Of a stretch of 64,000 bases of DNA, positions 35,004 to 42,634 are shown piece by piece; positions within the stretch are counted from its first letter, which is position 1, and every line of letters begins with the position of its first letter. The stretch is taken from positions 20,901 to 84,900 of the forward strand of contig JAFTKM010000022.1 of NCBI GenBank assembly GCA_017453245.1, given 5' to 3'. A program made the position numbers and the translations under genes. Under the pieces are notes generated by a model that was not told the DNA's origin, did not search any database, and saw only the letters and a list, made by a program, of their open reading frames with translations. Source of the DNA: Clostridia bacterium. Its GTDB lineage: Bacteria > Bacillota > Clostridia > Oscillospirales > CAG-272.

Positions 35004-36623
35004 TTAAGTACGCTTTGCGCCCATCCTTTCCATAAGATTCTCAAAGGAAAGGCCGTATTTATCGGCGATGTCTCTTGCGTAAGACTTGCCGTCGGGCTTA
35101 GCTCTGTAAATTTTAAAGGATCGCTGTCCTTCCTCGATGCCGGCAACGAGAGTATCAAGCCTGATGCCGCCCTGCCTCATAGATCGCTCGTTGATATCCG
35201 GTACGGATGCGGCAAGCTCGTGAAGGTGGGTCGAGAAGATTCCGCGGCATCTCATAACCGCAAAGGCCGAGAGGATCTCGGAGGCTATATACGACGCCTC
35301 GTAAGCGCCGGTGGAGGAGAGGGACTCGTCAAGGAGAATGAGCGTGTTCTCATCCGCCGAGTCGAATATTTCCTTGAGTCTTGCGCATTCCTCACCGAGT
35401 CTTCCCTTATCGATGGTGTCGTCGGCACCCTCCGGGAAGTGGGTGAATATGCCGCTCACGGGAGAGATAACACAGCTCTCTGCCGGCACGGGAAGTCCGA
35501 GCTGACACATAGCCTGCGCCGCTCCGAGAGCGACCGTGATAACCGATTTACCGCCTCGGTTGGGGCCCGTCAATACGTATATTCTTGCCTCATCGTCAAA
35601 CGAGAGGTCGTTGGTCACTATCTCATCCTCTATGGCAAGCGCCACGCGGGGATTGTAAAGCCCTGTCGACTCAAAGCGCTTATCCGCCATAGGAGCAAGC
35701 TCGGGATAGCAGATGGAGCAGCCGGGATGAGTCGAAAGCTTGGTAAGAAGCTCTGCCGCCCTTGATACAAACTCGATCTCGGGAAGGAGCTTCAGAAGGA
35801 AGTCGGTGTTGTCCATAACGTAGTCTGCAACAACGTTTCTCCACCCCTTGACCGAGGAGCGGAAGACGTCCTCTATCGCGCTGTTGAACGCTCCGATGAG
35901 AGCCTCCTGCTTGTTGTCGCTCTGTCCCTTGCCGAAGGGGGCGAGGTTGGCGATGCAGGTAAAGGCGTCATTCTTAAATGAGAGTCTCAGGATCTTGTCA
36001 AGCAGCTTACCCGACTTGAAATGCTCGGAGTTGATGGAAATGACTCCCGCAGACTCGGGGCGGAGCTCTCTGTCAAGGTTAACGCCGATGGTAATGCTCT
36101 TAACCTCGTGGACTCTGTCGGAGAGTGCCTCGAGCTTCTCGTTGAGCTCACGGTAATAGTCGGACTCGGTGAGCTCGCGCACGAAGTCGGAAAGCGCCGA
36201 AAAGGCGGGGCTCGTGATCCTGTCTCTTACACCGGCAAAGCCGCGCTTCAGGGTGTCAAGGCAGGAGACGTAAAGCTCGATCTCGGTGATGCTGTATAGG
36301 TAGGAGTCCGCGGAGGTGACGTTCTCGTTGTCAAGTCTGCGAAGCTCGCGAATGTCATCAAGAATGGGGTGTATGCCCGAGAGCGTATCAAGAAGCTCCG
36401 GGATCGAAAGAAGGTCGCGGACGGTGGACTGGCGGTAGGAAATAACGCTCTCGTCGGTGGTGAAATAGTCTGTCAGGGACGAGGTCTTGAGATCAAAAAT
36501 CTCGTTAAGTCCGAGCTCGTCACACACTTCCTCGGTGACGTTTGGCAAATTCGCTCTGTTACGGTGAAATATCTCGGATTCCTCGTTCGGGTAAAGCAAG
36601 CTTACGAACTTGTTTTCCATCAT
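35004..36623 (-). CDS. MutS-family ATPase lacking the mismatch-recognition domain
   Basis: A 539-residue MutS-related protein. It has a core/clamp region and the C-terminal ATPase: Walker A GPNRGGKSV, then GRLGEECARL, Walker B TLILLDESLSSTG and STHLHEL. The N-terminal mismatch-reading domain of MutS and the C-terminal Smr nuclease of MutS2 are both missing, so it belongs to the short MutS-like group whose role is not well defined. The start at 36623 is chosen for AGGAG seven bases upstream. It is the first gene of an operon with coaW, the CBS protein and probably the giant protein. Confidence 0.85.
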   Translation of the reverse strand: MMENKFVSLLYPNEESEIFHRNRANLPNVTEEVCDELGLNEIFDLKTSSLTDYFTTDESVISYRQSTVRDLLSIPELLDTLSGIHPILDDIRELRRLDNENVTSADSYLYSITEIELYVSCLDTLKRGFAGVRDRITSPAFSALSDFVRELTESDYYRELNEKLEALSDRVHEVKSITIGVNLDRELRPESAGVISINSEHFKSGKLLDKILRLSFKNDAFTCIANLAPFGKGQSDNKQEALIGAFNSAIEDVFRSSVKGWRNVVADYVMDNTDFLLKLLPEIEFVSRAAELLTKLSTHPGCSICYPELAPMADKRFESTGLYNPRVALAIEDEIVTNDLSFDDEARIYVLTGPNRGGKSVITVALGAAQAMCQLGLPVPAESCVISPVSGIFTHFPEGADDTIDKGRLGEECARLKEIFDSADENTLILLDESLSSTGAYEASYIASEILSAFAVMRCRGIFSTHLHELAASVPDINERSMRQGGIRLDTLVAGIEEGQRSFKIYRAKPDGKSYARDIADKYGLSFENLMERMGAKRT

Positions 36624-36676
36624 CACAACTCTCCTTTCTTTATGCATTATAATACGCGCAAATAATAGTTTTATAA

Positions 36677-36705
36677 ATTATAACACATAATTTAAATAAT
36701 ATCAA
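36677..36705 (-). promoter_or_regulatory. sigma-A promoter of the mutS-like/coaW operon
   Basis: On the minus strand TTGATA (36705-36700) and TATAAT (36682-36677) are 17 bp apart. Confidence 0.65.
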
Positions 36706-37011
36706 TAGTTATTTCAAAATTTTCTCGATTTTTGCATTTTTTCGACCTTTCGCGACATCGTGGCAAAGCCTCAAAAATCAAGTAAACAATACTTTACATT
36801 TGCTCGTTTATGACGCTTTTTCGCCCCTCGAAAAAGTTTACACGCCCTGCCCTTATGATACAAAGGAGGGCTGATTGTACGCTAAAATCGACGGTAAAAA
36901 CGCTAAAAAGATACCCCGATAATGTTGAGCCTGACGGGAATGCTCAAAAAGTAGAATTTACAATTTGTTCACATTTATTTTGGCGCTTTATATGCAATTA
37001 TGCTCTGCCTC
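36706..37011. other. AT-rich intergenic stretch, no gene seen
   Basis: Between the divergent mutS-like and FMN reductase promoters. A few weak stems are visible: GATTTTTG (near 36728) with CAAAAATC (near 36773), and GCCCT with AGGGC near 36850-36873. No reading frame with a ribosome binding site fits. It may be only a spacer. Confidence 0.4.
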
Positions 37012-37040
37012 TTGCATTTTTGCATTTCCTCGTTTATAAT
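37012..37040 (+). promoter_or_regulatory. sigma-A promoter of the FMN reductase gene
   Basis: TTGCAT (37012-37017) and TATAAT (37035-37040) with a 17-bp spacer, 31 bp before the ATG. Confidence 0.6.
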
Positions 37041-37071
37041 ATATTATAGTAAATGAAAGGAGCTTTAAGCT

Positions 37072-37725
37072 ATGGCTGATATGAACATTCAACACGCACC
37101 GAGGGTAATTCTTCTTAACGGAAGCCCCCACAAGGAGGGCACGACCGCAAGAGCGCTTCGCGAGGTCGCAAATACACTCGAAAAGGAAGGAGTGGAGGCA
37201 GAGATCATTCACGTAGGACACCTTGCCGTAAGAGGATGCTCGGGCTGCTATGCCTGCGGCAAGCTCGGTAAGTGCGTACACGATGATATAGTCAACGAGA
37301 TCGCTGAAAAATTTAAGGATGCGGACGGTCTTATCATCGGCTCTCCCGTATATTACGCTTCCCCCAACGGCGGCTTCCTCGCTCTGCTTGACAGACTCTT
37401 TTACAGCAGTCGCTTTGACAAGTCGATGAAGGTAGGCGCATCGGTGGTTGCGGCAAGAAGAGGCGGATGCACCGCTTCCTTCGACGTACTCAACAAGTAC
37501 TTTACCATCAGCGATATGCCTATCGTCTCCGCAAGATACTGGAATCAGGTGCACGGCAACGGCGCAGAGGACGCGGAGCGTGATCTTGAGGGCCTGCACA
37601 CTATGAGAGGCCTCGGCAAGAATATGGCCTTCCTTATCAAGTGTATAAGACTCGGCAAGGAGCAGCTACCGCCCATCGAAAGAGAGTCCAAGGTGTATAC
37701 CAACTTTATCCGCAAAGAGAATTGA
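37072..37725 (+). CDS. NADPH-dependent FMN reductase/iron-sulfur flavoprotein family oxidoreductase
   Basis: A 217-residue flavodoxin-fold protein. The FMN phosphate loop is LLNGSPHKEGTTARAL, and the flavin contact loop is GSPVYYASPNGG. A cluster of cysteines (GCSGCYACGKLGKC) follows the first strand-loop, as in the iron-sulfur flavoprotein-like family; four cysteines could hold a 4Fe-4S cluster or act as redox thiols. The electron acceptor is unknown. AAAGGAG is nine bases before the ATG. It is transcribed alone and ends in a bidirectional terminator. Confidence 0.85.
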   Translation: MADMNIQHAPRVILLNGSPHKEGTTARALREVANTLEKEGVEAEIIHVGHLAVRGCSGCYACGKLGKCVHDDIVNEIAEKFKDADGLIIGSPVYYASPNGGFLALLDRLFYSSRFDKSMKVGASVVAARRGGCTASFDVLNKYFTISDMPIVSARYWNQVHGNGAEDAERDLEGLHTMRGLGKNMAFLIKCIRLGKEQLPPIERESKVYTNFIRKEN

Positions 37726-37778
37726 TCCTATAAAACCCAAACACATTTTCGTGTATTGCTTTTTGAACGCAAGCATTA

Positions 37779-37822
37779 AAAACCGCTAAAATGCCAATTT
37801 TTGTGTGCATTTTAGCGGTTTT
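37779..37822. terminator. bidirectional terminator, FMN reductase / TIGR01906 gene
   Basis: A 16-bp perfect stem: AAAACCGCTAAAATGC (37779-37794) with GCATTTTAGCGGTTTT (37807-37822), between convergent genes. Confidence 0.88.
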
Positions 37823-37835
37823 ACCTTTTATAGAA

Positions 37836-38498
37836 TTATTTTCCTCTCGCCTTTCTGATTTTGCCGATCACTATGAACGCGGCTGAAATCAGGAGTATCG
37901 ATGCGCAGATGAGTATCGCGCAATTCATAAAGAACTGCTGAGGCATAAAGAGGATTATCGGGTCGGTATACGGATCAAAGAGCCAGTTATCCTTACCCGG
38001 GAAGAATATCTTGTGGAAGACGGTGAAGGCTGCCGAGAAGTCCATAGCGACCACTACCGCCAAAGAGGCAAACAAAGCGAGTGTGCCAATACCTGCCCAG
38101 AAGGTGAGACCGTAGCCCCGCGGCTTTACAAGCCTGATAACGCCAAGCTTGTTAAGAACAAGAAGAATAACGAGTACTATCAATGAGATTATCAGAGCAT
38201 TTCTGTTGAGGTCAAAGAGCACCTTGCAATCCTCGAAGTGTCCCTTACCCTCCTCGGAGTGTATCAGCTTGCCCGTACCGAATTCCCTGCCCTCGAGAGT
38301 AAGGAAATCAAGCACCTCGTCGTAAGCCTCGATTATGTATTCTCTGTCGATACCCCACTTCTCGTCTAAAGCAAGCGCGTCGACGTGAGCATAATAGAAG
38401 GGTCTCACGTAAATCGGAAGTCCGATCGATACGGTTATGGTCAGTACAACAACGGATATTACGAAAAGAACCGAAAGGATAATATTTACCGCCTTCAT
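37836..38498 (-). CDS. TIGR01906/DUF1461 family membrane protein
   Basis: A 220-residue membrane protein with four to five hydrophobic segments and one extracytoplasmic loop between the first and second (YYAHVDALALDEKWG ... GKGHFEDCK). It resembles the TIGR01906 (DUF1461) family of Firmicutes, which has no established function. Its ATG overlaps the udk stop codon as ATGA, so it is translated with uridine kinase; no functional link is known. Confidence 0.75.
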   Translation of the reverse strand: MKAVNIILSVLFVISVVVLTITVSIGLPIYVRPFYYAHVDALALDEKWGIDREYIIEAYDEVLDFLTLEGREFGTGKLIHSEEGKGHFEDCKVLFDLNRNALIISLIVLVILLVLNKLGVIRLVKPRGYGLTFWAGIGTLALFASLAVVVAMDFSAAFTVFHKIFFPGKDNWLFDPYTDPIILFMPQQFFMNCAILICASILLISAAFIVIGKIRKARGK

Positions 38499-39118
38499 AC
38501 GTTGTCCTCCTTGAGCTTATGCGCAATTCTTGCGGCTACGATGTCAAGCGCGGTCTTATTCATTCCGCCGTTGATCATAATATCAGCGTACTTCTTGGTA
38601 GGCTCAACGTAGATGCCGTGCATTATCTTGACCGTCTCAACGTATTGCTTGATAACACCATCTATATCTCTGCCACGCTCGGTAACGTCGCGGCGGAGTC
38701 TGCGGAGTATACGCTCGTCCGCATCGGCATCAGCGAAAATCTTGATGTCAAACATCTCGCGAAGACGCTCGTCGTGGAAGGTCAGAATGCCGTCAACAAT
38801 TATCACGGGGGTGGGTTTGACGGCCGTGTAGTCCTCCCTGCGGGTGTGAATGCAGAAGTCGTAGTTGGGTATATCCACCGCCTCGCCGCGCTGAAGAATG
38901 CGCAGGTGCTTAACAAGAAGGTCGGTGTCAAGCGCATCAGGGCAGTCGTAATTCGTCTTGAATCTCTCCTCCATTGAGAGGTGATCCTGCGGCTTGTAGT
39001 AGTTGTCGTAGGAAATGATGGTTATATCCTCGGGAAAGAGGCTCTTAAGACCGGTGGCAAAGGTAGATTTGCCCGAGCCGGTGCCGCCCGCAATTCCAAT
39101 AAGCAAGGGTGCTGACAT
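38495..39118 (-). CDS. udk: uridine kinase
   Basis: A 207-residue kinase that makes UMP from uridine. The P-loop is GIAGGTGSGKSTF, followed by ISYDNYYKPQDH, and the C-terminal PTKKYADIMINGG is the conserved closing segment. The ATG at 39118 is chosen because AAGGAG lies just upstream, behind a perfect promoter at 39186-39214. The downstream TIGR01906 gene overlaps by four bases. Confidence 0.92.
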   Translation of the reverse strand: MSAPLLIGIAGGTGSGKSTFATGLKSLFPEDITIISYDNYYKPQDHLSMEERFKTNYDCPDALDTDLLVKHLRILQRGEAVDIPNYDFCIHTRREDYTAVKPTPVIIVDGILTFHDERLREMFDIKIFADADADERILRRLRRDVTERGRDIDGVIKQYVETVKIMHGIYVEPTKKYADIMINGGMNKTALDIVAARIAHKLKEDNV

Positions 39119-39185
39119 ATTCTTCTCCTTAATTATCATTTAGCGTGCATAATACGCGCGATAGGTTGAAAGCTAATATATGCCT

Positions 39186-39214
39186 ATTATACACCCAAAG
39201 ACTCCGTTTGTCAA
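39186..39214 (-). promoter_or_regulatory. consensus sigma-A promoter of udk
   Basis: On the minus strand TTGACA (39214-39209) and TATAAT (39191-39186) are exactly 17 bp apart. Confidence 0.8.
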
Positions 39215-39328
39215 CCGCGAAGCGCCACTTGCTCACTCTTCCCTGCCCCGGCGTTTTTCCAAAATAACCCCCATACCAAGACAAATCGCCCACAAAATGA
39301 AAGATAAAAATATTTTTCAAAAAGCTAT

Positions 39329-39357
39329 TGACTTTCCTTTCTTTCTGTGATATAATA
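39329..39357 (+). promoter_or_regulatory. sigma-A promoter of the tRNA-Met/tRNA-Glu pair
   Basis: TTGACT (39329-39334) and TATAAT (39352-39357) with a 17-bp spacer, 33 bp before the first tRNA. Confidence 0.75.
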
Positions 39358-39389
39358 CTCAAGCGAGATTTATGAGGCTCGTACAAAAT

Positions 39390-39466
39390 GGCGAATTAGC
39401 TCAGTTGGCTAGAGCGTCCGGTTCATACCCGGCAGGTCGTTGGTTCAAATCCGACATTCGCTACCA
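39390..39466 (+). tRNA. tRNA-Met (CAT anticodon)
   Basis: A 77-nt cloverleaf with acceptor GGCGAAT/ATTCGCT, D-arm GCTC/GAGC, anticodon loop TTCATAC, T-arm GTTGG-TTCAAAT-CCGAC and an encoded CCA. The acceptor and D-loop are those of an elongator rather than initiator tRNA; a CAT-reading tRNA-Ile2 is a less likely alternative. Confidence 0.93.
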
Positions 39467-39541
39467 GGCTCGTTGGTCAAGCGGTTAAGACACGGCCCTT
39501 TCACGGCTGTAACATGGGTTCGATTCCCGTACGAGTCACCA
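39467..39541 (+). tRNA. tRNA-Glu (TTC anticodon)
   Basis: A 75-nt cloverleaf that begins at the base after the tRNA-Met CCA. Acceptor GGCTCGT/ACGAGTC, anticodon loop CTTTCAC, T-arm ATGGG-TTCGATT-CCCGT, encoded CCA. It is followed by a terminator. Copies of its 3' end recur in the next 850 bp. Confidence 0.95.
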
Positions 39542-39547
39542 TAAAAA

Positions 39548-39580
39548 AGACACCACCCGAAAAAGGGTGGTGTTCTTTTT
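39548..39580 (+). terminator. terminator after the tRNA pair
   Basis: Stem ACACCACCC (39550-39558) with GGGTGGTGT (39565-39573), followed by TCTTTTTT. Confidence 0.85.
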
Positions 39581-40430
39581 TACTTTATGATGACTCGTAC
39601 GCTCATCGAACCCAGCGCACATACTAGCCTCAGCTATATTCCCTACTAAGTAAGCATCTAAACCTTACCTCGCATAGCACTCTGTGGCCGTGCGCTATGG
39701 GTTCGAATCTCAGCCTCGCCGTCTTCCGCGAAGACCTCGTAGGGCGAGGCTGATTCCCGTACGAGTCGAGCACTTTGTTCGCATCAATCGAATTCTAGCA
39801 TTTCATTATGGGTATTGCCGCTCGCGGTTAATGAGCGATAATCGTTCCGCTCTATACTAATTACACCTACATCTGCTCGCTTGGCAAGATACCGCCCGGG
39901 GCGGTATGCGAAACATTGCTCCGTCCTTCCCTGCGGGAAGCTTGTCAGACGGAGCAAATTCCCGTACAAAATCCCGATGGGCTCGACGCCCTCGGGATTT
40001 TCCTTTCTGCACTCCTCTGGCGGTATCTTGCGTTATTCGTCGTGTCGGCCGACGAATAGCAAATTCCCGTACTTGTTTGCCGCTCGCATTTTTCTTTGTG
40101 CCGGTTGATCTGTTTGATCTAAGCTTGCTGATTATCTGCTCGCTTGGCAATATACCGCTCCCGCGGTATGCACCCGAAAGTATCAATAGTAACGAGATGT
40201 TCATCCTTGCGGGTGTCCTTTTGTTATGGTGTCCCGTGCCGCAATCGGCACGGAATAAAAATGCTCTGCGTTTTTATTCTATGGGTTCGCATTTGCCGCT
40301 CGAAGATCGGCAAGCTCGCTTGCCAGGCGCAGAGCGAGCAAATATTCGCCAAAGGCGAAATTCCCGTACGAGTCGGGCACTTTGTTCGCACCAATCGGCA
40401 TCTAACATTCTCTGACAACACAAAATAACC
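39581..40430. repeat. tRNA-Glu 3'-end fragments and hairpin array 5
   Basis: Non-coding. ATTCCCGTACGAGTCG followed by GCACTTTGTTCGCA occurs at 39752-39785 and again at 40359-40392 with one base changed in this stretch; ATTCCCGTAC also occurs near 39958 and 40063. GATTCCCGTACGAGTC is the tRNA-Glu T-arm/acceptor 3' half. TATGGGTTCG, the 5' half of the same T-arm, appears at 39696 and 40279, separated from the 3' half by inserted hairpins (for example TCAGCCTCGCC/GGCGAGGCTGA). An inverted copy sits at 39591-39616. ATCTGCTCGCTTGGCAA plus an ATACCGC/GCGGTAT hairpin is duplicated (39871 and 40134). No gene is supported. Confidence 0.65.
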
Positions 40431-40446
40431 ACCTTCAACACCAAAA

Positions 40447-40490
40447 ACCCCACCGCCGAGGTTATCCCTCGGAGGTGGGTTCTATTTTTA
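40447..40490. terminator. terminator of the ECF sigma operon
   Basis: CCGAGG (40456-40461) pairs with CCTCGG (40467-40472), extended by CACC/GGTG outside; on the minus strand it is followed by GGGTTTTTGG, so it ends the YfjL-like gene. Confidence 0.75.
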
Positions 40491-40537
40491 TCTCTATATT
40501 CTATTTCTATCTCAATCTATATCAATTTTCCATCATA

Positions 40538-41359
40538 TCATTCTGCGATATCTTCCTTGGTAAGACCGAAGTAGGCTTTAGCCTTCTCATTGGCCTCCGC
40601 TACTCTCTCTACAAGTCCGTCCTCGTAGATATCGGAATAGCGGAACTCAAGCACCTCAAGTCTGTCACCCTCGGAGCTATCCACGTCCTCGGGATACTCA
40701 AGAGTAAGGTCGATAGCGTAGAAGCCGACGCCTGCGTTGTCAAAGCACTCGCGGATGCCGAGAAGGATCTCTGCCATACGCTCGGCGGAGACGGTCGCGT
40801 CCTCGATGTGTACGGTGAGCTTACCCGCGCTCTTGCCAAGCTCGTTTGCGTTGTAGTAAGCGTCAACGGTCAGCTCGTTCGAGATGAGGGCGTAGGTGGG
40901 AATCGTGGAGTTATCCTTATACTCCTCGGTGGTAAAGGCGAGCTCGCCGTAGCCGATGTACACGTCATAGGGGAAGCTGCCGCTCTCGATAAGGGTTTCA
41001 ACCGTGTTGCGGTAATCCTTATCAATTCTCATTGCGGTATTCCAACCGCTGGTAACGTCGTAGTCGAAGTTATCGTATTTGAGCTTGCCAAAGCCGTTGA
41101 TCCAGAGCTCGAAATGAGTGTCAATGCTGCTCGGGGATGAAACATATGCATGGTAGTAACAATCCTTGAAGCTGTATTTTACCTCCTCAAGCTCGTAATC
41201 GGTATTTGCGTAATTTTCTTCAAGATGCTTTTCTGCGGTGCTCTTCGCAAGTGCCTTGGACAGAGGATTTCCGACAAGGGAGTTGGCAAAGAGGAGTACA
41301 CCTGCGATCAGGACGATCGCTAATGTAAGGGCTGCTATTTTTAATACTTTTTTCTTCAT
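40538..41359 (-). CDS. YfjL-like membrane-anchored protein of an ECF sigma operon
   Basis: A 273-residue protein with one N-terminal membrane helix (IAALTLAIVLIAGVLLFA) and no lipobox, so the rest is likely extracytoplasmic. The segment after the helix (NPLSKALAKSTAEKHLEENYANTDYELEEVKYSFKD region) resembles YfjL-like proteins, which have no settled function. The ATG at 41359 follows AAAGGAG and shares one base with the anti-sigma stop codon (TAATG). As third gene of a sigma/anti-sigma operon it may be a sensor or target of the stress response; that is inference. Confidence 0.72.
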   Translation of the reverse strand: MKKKVLKIAALTLAIVLIAGVLLFANSLVGNPLSKALAKSTAEKHLEENYANTDYELEEVKYSFKDCYYHAYVSSPSSIDTHFELWINGFGKLKYDNFDYDVTSGWNTAMRIDKDYRNTVETLIESGSFPYDVYIGYGELAFTTEEYKDNSTIPTYALISNELTVDAYYNANELGKSAGKLTVHIEDATVSAERMAEILLGIRECFDNAGVGFYAIDLTLEYPEDVDSSEGDRLEVLEFRYSDIYEDGLVERVAEANEKAKAYFGLTKEDIAE

Positions 41360-41910
41360 TAATCTTTCTCCTTTCTTAGAGCATAGTGTAGAAGAAATGC
41401 TATCGCAATTCCCACTAACACAAACAAACTGTAAACAATTGTCCACATAAATGCGGAATAAAGGTCAAGCTTTACGAGCTTGAATACGCACACGAACATA
41501 TCGATTATAAGAAGAAGGAGGGGGAGCTTGTAGACCGATCTGTATCCGAATACACAGTAGCCGAAGATGCCGACAATGGGCATTATCAGGCTATTGTACA
41601 TAAGGTTTTCTCCGCCGGTCCAGCCAAAGCCGAGGAAAATAAAGAAGATAACGAGCGAGTAGGATAACGAATAGAACACTCTGTTCATACGCTTCATAAC
41701 CTTTTTGAAGGGCGCTGAGCTGTCGACCTTCGGCGCGGGCGTCTGCTCGACCTTCCGAGGCTCTGCTCCTCCCTTCAGTATTTCAAGCTCTGAGAGGCAC
41801 TCGGGACACTCGTCAAGATGACGGATTACGTACTCCGCCGTCTCCTCGCTTACCATATCCTCAACGTAAAGAGGTAACAGGTCCCTGACGATGCTGCATT
41901 CTTTTTTCAT
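41359..41910 (-). CDS. zinc-finger anti-sigma factor, membrane bound
   Basis: A 183-residue protein. The N-terminus is a zf-HC2 anti-sigma domain with HLDECPEC (H-x3-C-x2-C), which would hold the cognate ECF sigma factor. Residues ~80-180 contain four hydrophobic segments, so it is an integral membrane protein. Its ATG overlaps the sigma gene stop as ATGA, which keeps the two products in ratio. The start at 41910 has GGAGG upstream. Confidence 0.87.
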   Translation of the reverse strand: MKKECSIVRDLLPLYVEDMVSEETAEYVIRHLDECPECLSELEILKGGAEPRKVEQTPAPKVDSSAPFKKVMKRMNRVFYSLSYSLVIFFIFLGFGWTGGENLMYNSLIMPIVGIFGYCVFGYRSVYKLPLLLLIIDMFVCVFKLVKLDLYSAFMWTIVYSLFVLVGIAIAFLLHYALRKEKD

Positions 41911-42404
41911 CTCTCTTTTTCCTCCATTCTTTCTAAAATCATTTTTCGTGCGCGGTGATAGGTGACGCAAGCCCAGTTCTCGGTCTTGCCGAAGATACCC
42001 GCTATCTCCTTGAAGCTGAGCTCGGCGTAAGCGCGCCACATAAATACCTCTTTATACGGCTCGGCTACGTCGTGAAGTATCCTTTGTATCCTGCCTACCT
42101 CCTCGCGCCGTATATATTCATCGGCGGCGTTGGGGGCAAGATCAGGGATCTCGGCAATCTCTGCTTCATCGATCTGCTCGGTTCTGTTGTTTTTCTTAAC
42201 GTAAGTGTAATAGCTGTTCTTTGCTATCTGACACAGCCAGACGCGTACGTCACAATCTCCGCGGAAGCTGTCGATCGACTTCATCGCCTTGAAGAATGTA
42301 TCGCTTGTTATTTCCTCAGCCACGTGCTCGTCAGCCGACAGCCTCAGAATGTACAAATAAACGTCATTAAAATATCTTTCATACAACCGTTCAAAATCCG
42401 TCAC
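41907..42404 (-). CDS. ECF-type RNA polymerase sigma factor
   Basis: A 165-residue group IV sigma factor with region 2 (YLYILRLSADEHVAEEITSDTFFKA) and region 4 (SFKEIAGIFGKTENWACVTYHRARK) only. The start is a GTG with AAGGAGGTGATAGA before it. It heads a three-gene translationally coupled operon with its anti-sigma factor and a YfjL-like protein. A possible ECF-type promoter at 42428-42453 suggests that it controls its own operon. The inducing signal is unknown. Confidence 0.92.
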   Translation of the reverse strand: MTDFERLYERYFNDVYLYILRLSADEHVAEEITSDTFFKAMKSIDSFRGDCDVRVWLCQIAKNSYYTYVKKNNRTEQIDEAEIAEIPDLAPNAADEYIRREEVGRIQRILHDVAEPYKEVFMWRAYAELSFKEIAGIFGKTENWACVTYHRARKMILERMEEKER

Positions 42405-42427
42405 TCTATCACCTCCTTCACTTATAT

Positions 42428-42453
42428 GACTCCCTAAGAAAAGAAATCTTACA
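42428..42453 (-). promoter_or_regulatory. possible ECF-sigma autoregulatory promoter
   Basis: On the minus strand TGTAAG (42453-42448) and AGTCATAT (from 42431) are separated by 16 bp, close to the TGAAAC-N16-CGTC form used by many Firmicutes ECF factors. No sigma-A promoter of similar quality was found nearer. Confidence 0.42.
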
Positions 42454-42557
42454 AACTTTTTTTCAATTATATCATAATTTTTTAAAAAATGTGTGAAAAC
42501 GGTAAAAATACATAAAATTTCATAATGTAAAACGTCGCGCGTGCGGGTTTATACTAC

Positions 42558-42586
42558 TTGATTTTTACTTATATAAGTGATATAAT
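42558..42586 (+). promoter_or_regulatory. sigma-A promoter of the GH3/RimK-like operon
   Basis: TTGATT (42558-42563) and TATAAT (42581-42586) with a 17-bp spacer, 49 bp before the GH3 start. Confidence 0.65.
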
Positions 42587-42634
42587 TCAAGTAAAGAATA
42601 TATAGATACGTCCTACATATAAGGAGAGACAGCT

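Noticed and set aside
36706-36790. A third copy of the element found at 16266 and 55256
   Set aside because: A GATTTTTG/CAAAAATC outer stem is present, but the CCGAAG-TAGAAACCTA-CGAGCC core is not.
39542-40430. Further functional tRNA genes
   Set aside because: Only T-arm and acceptor pieces are present; no D-arm or anticodon arm accompanies them.
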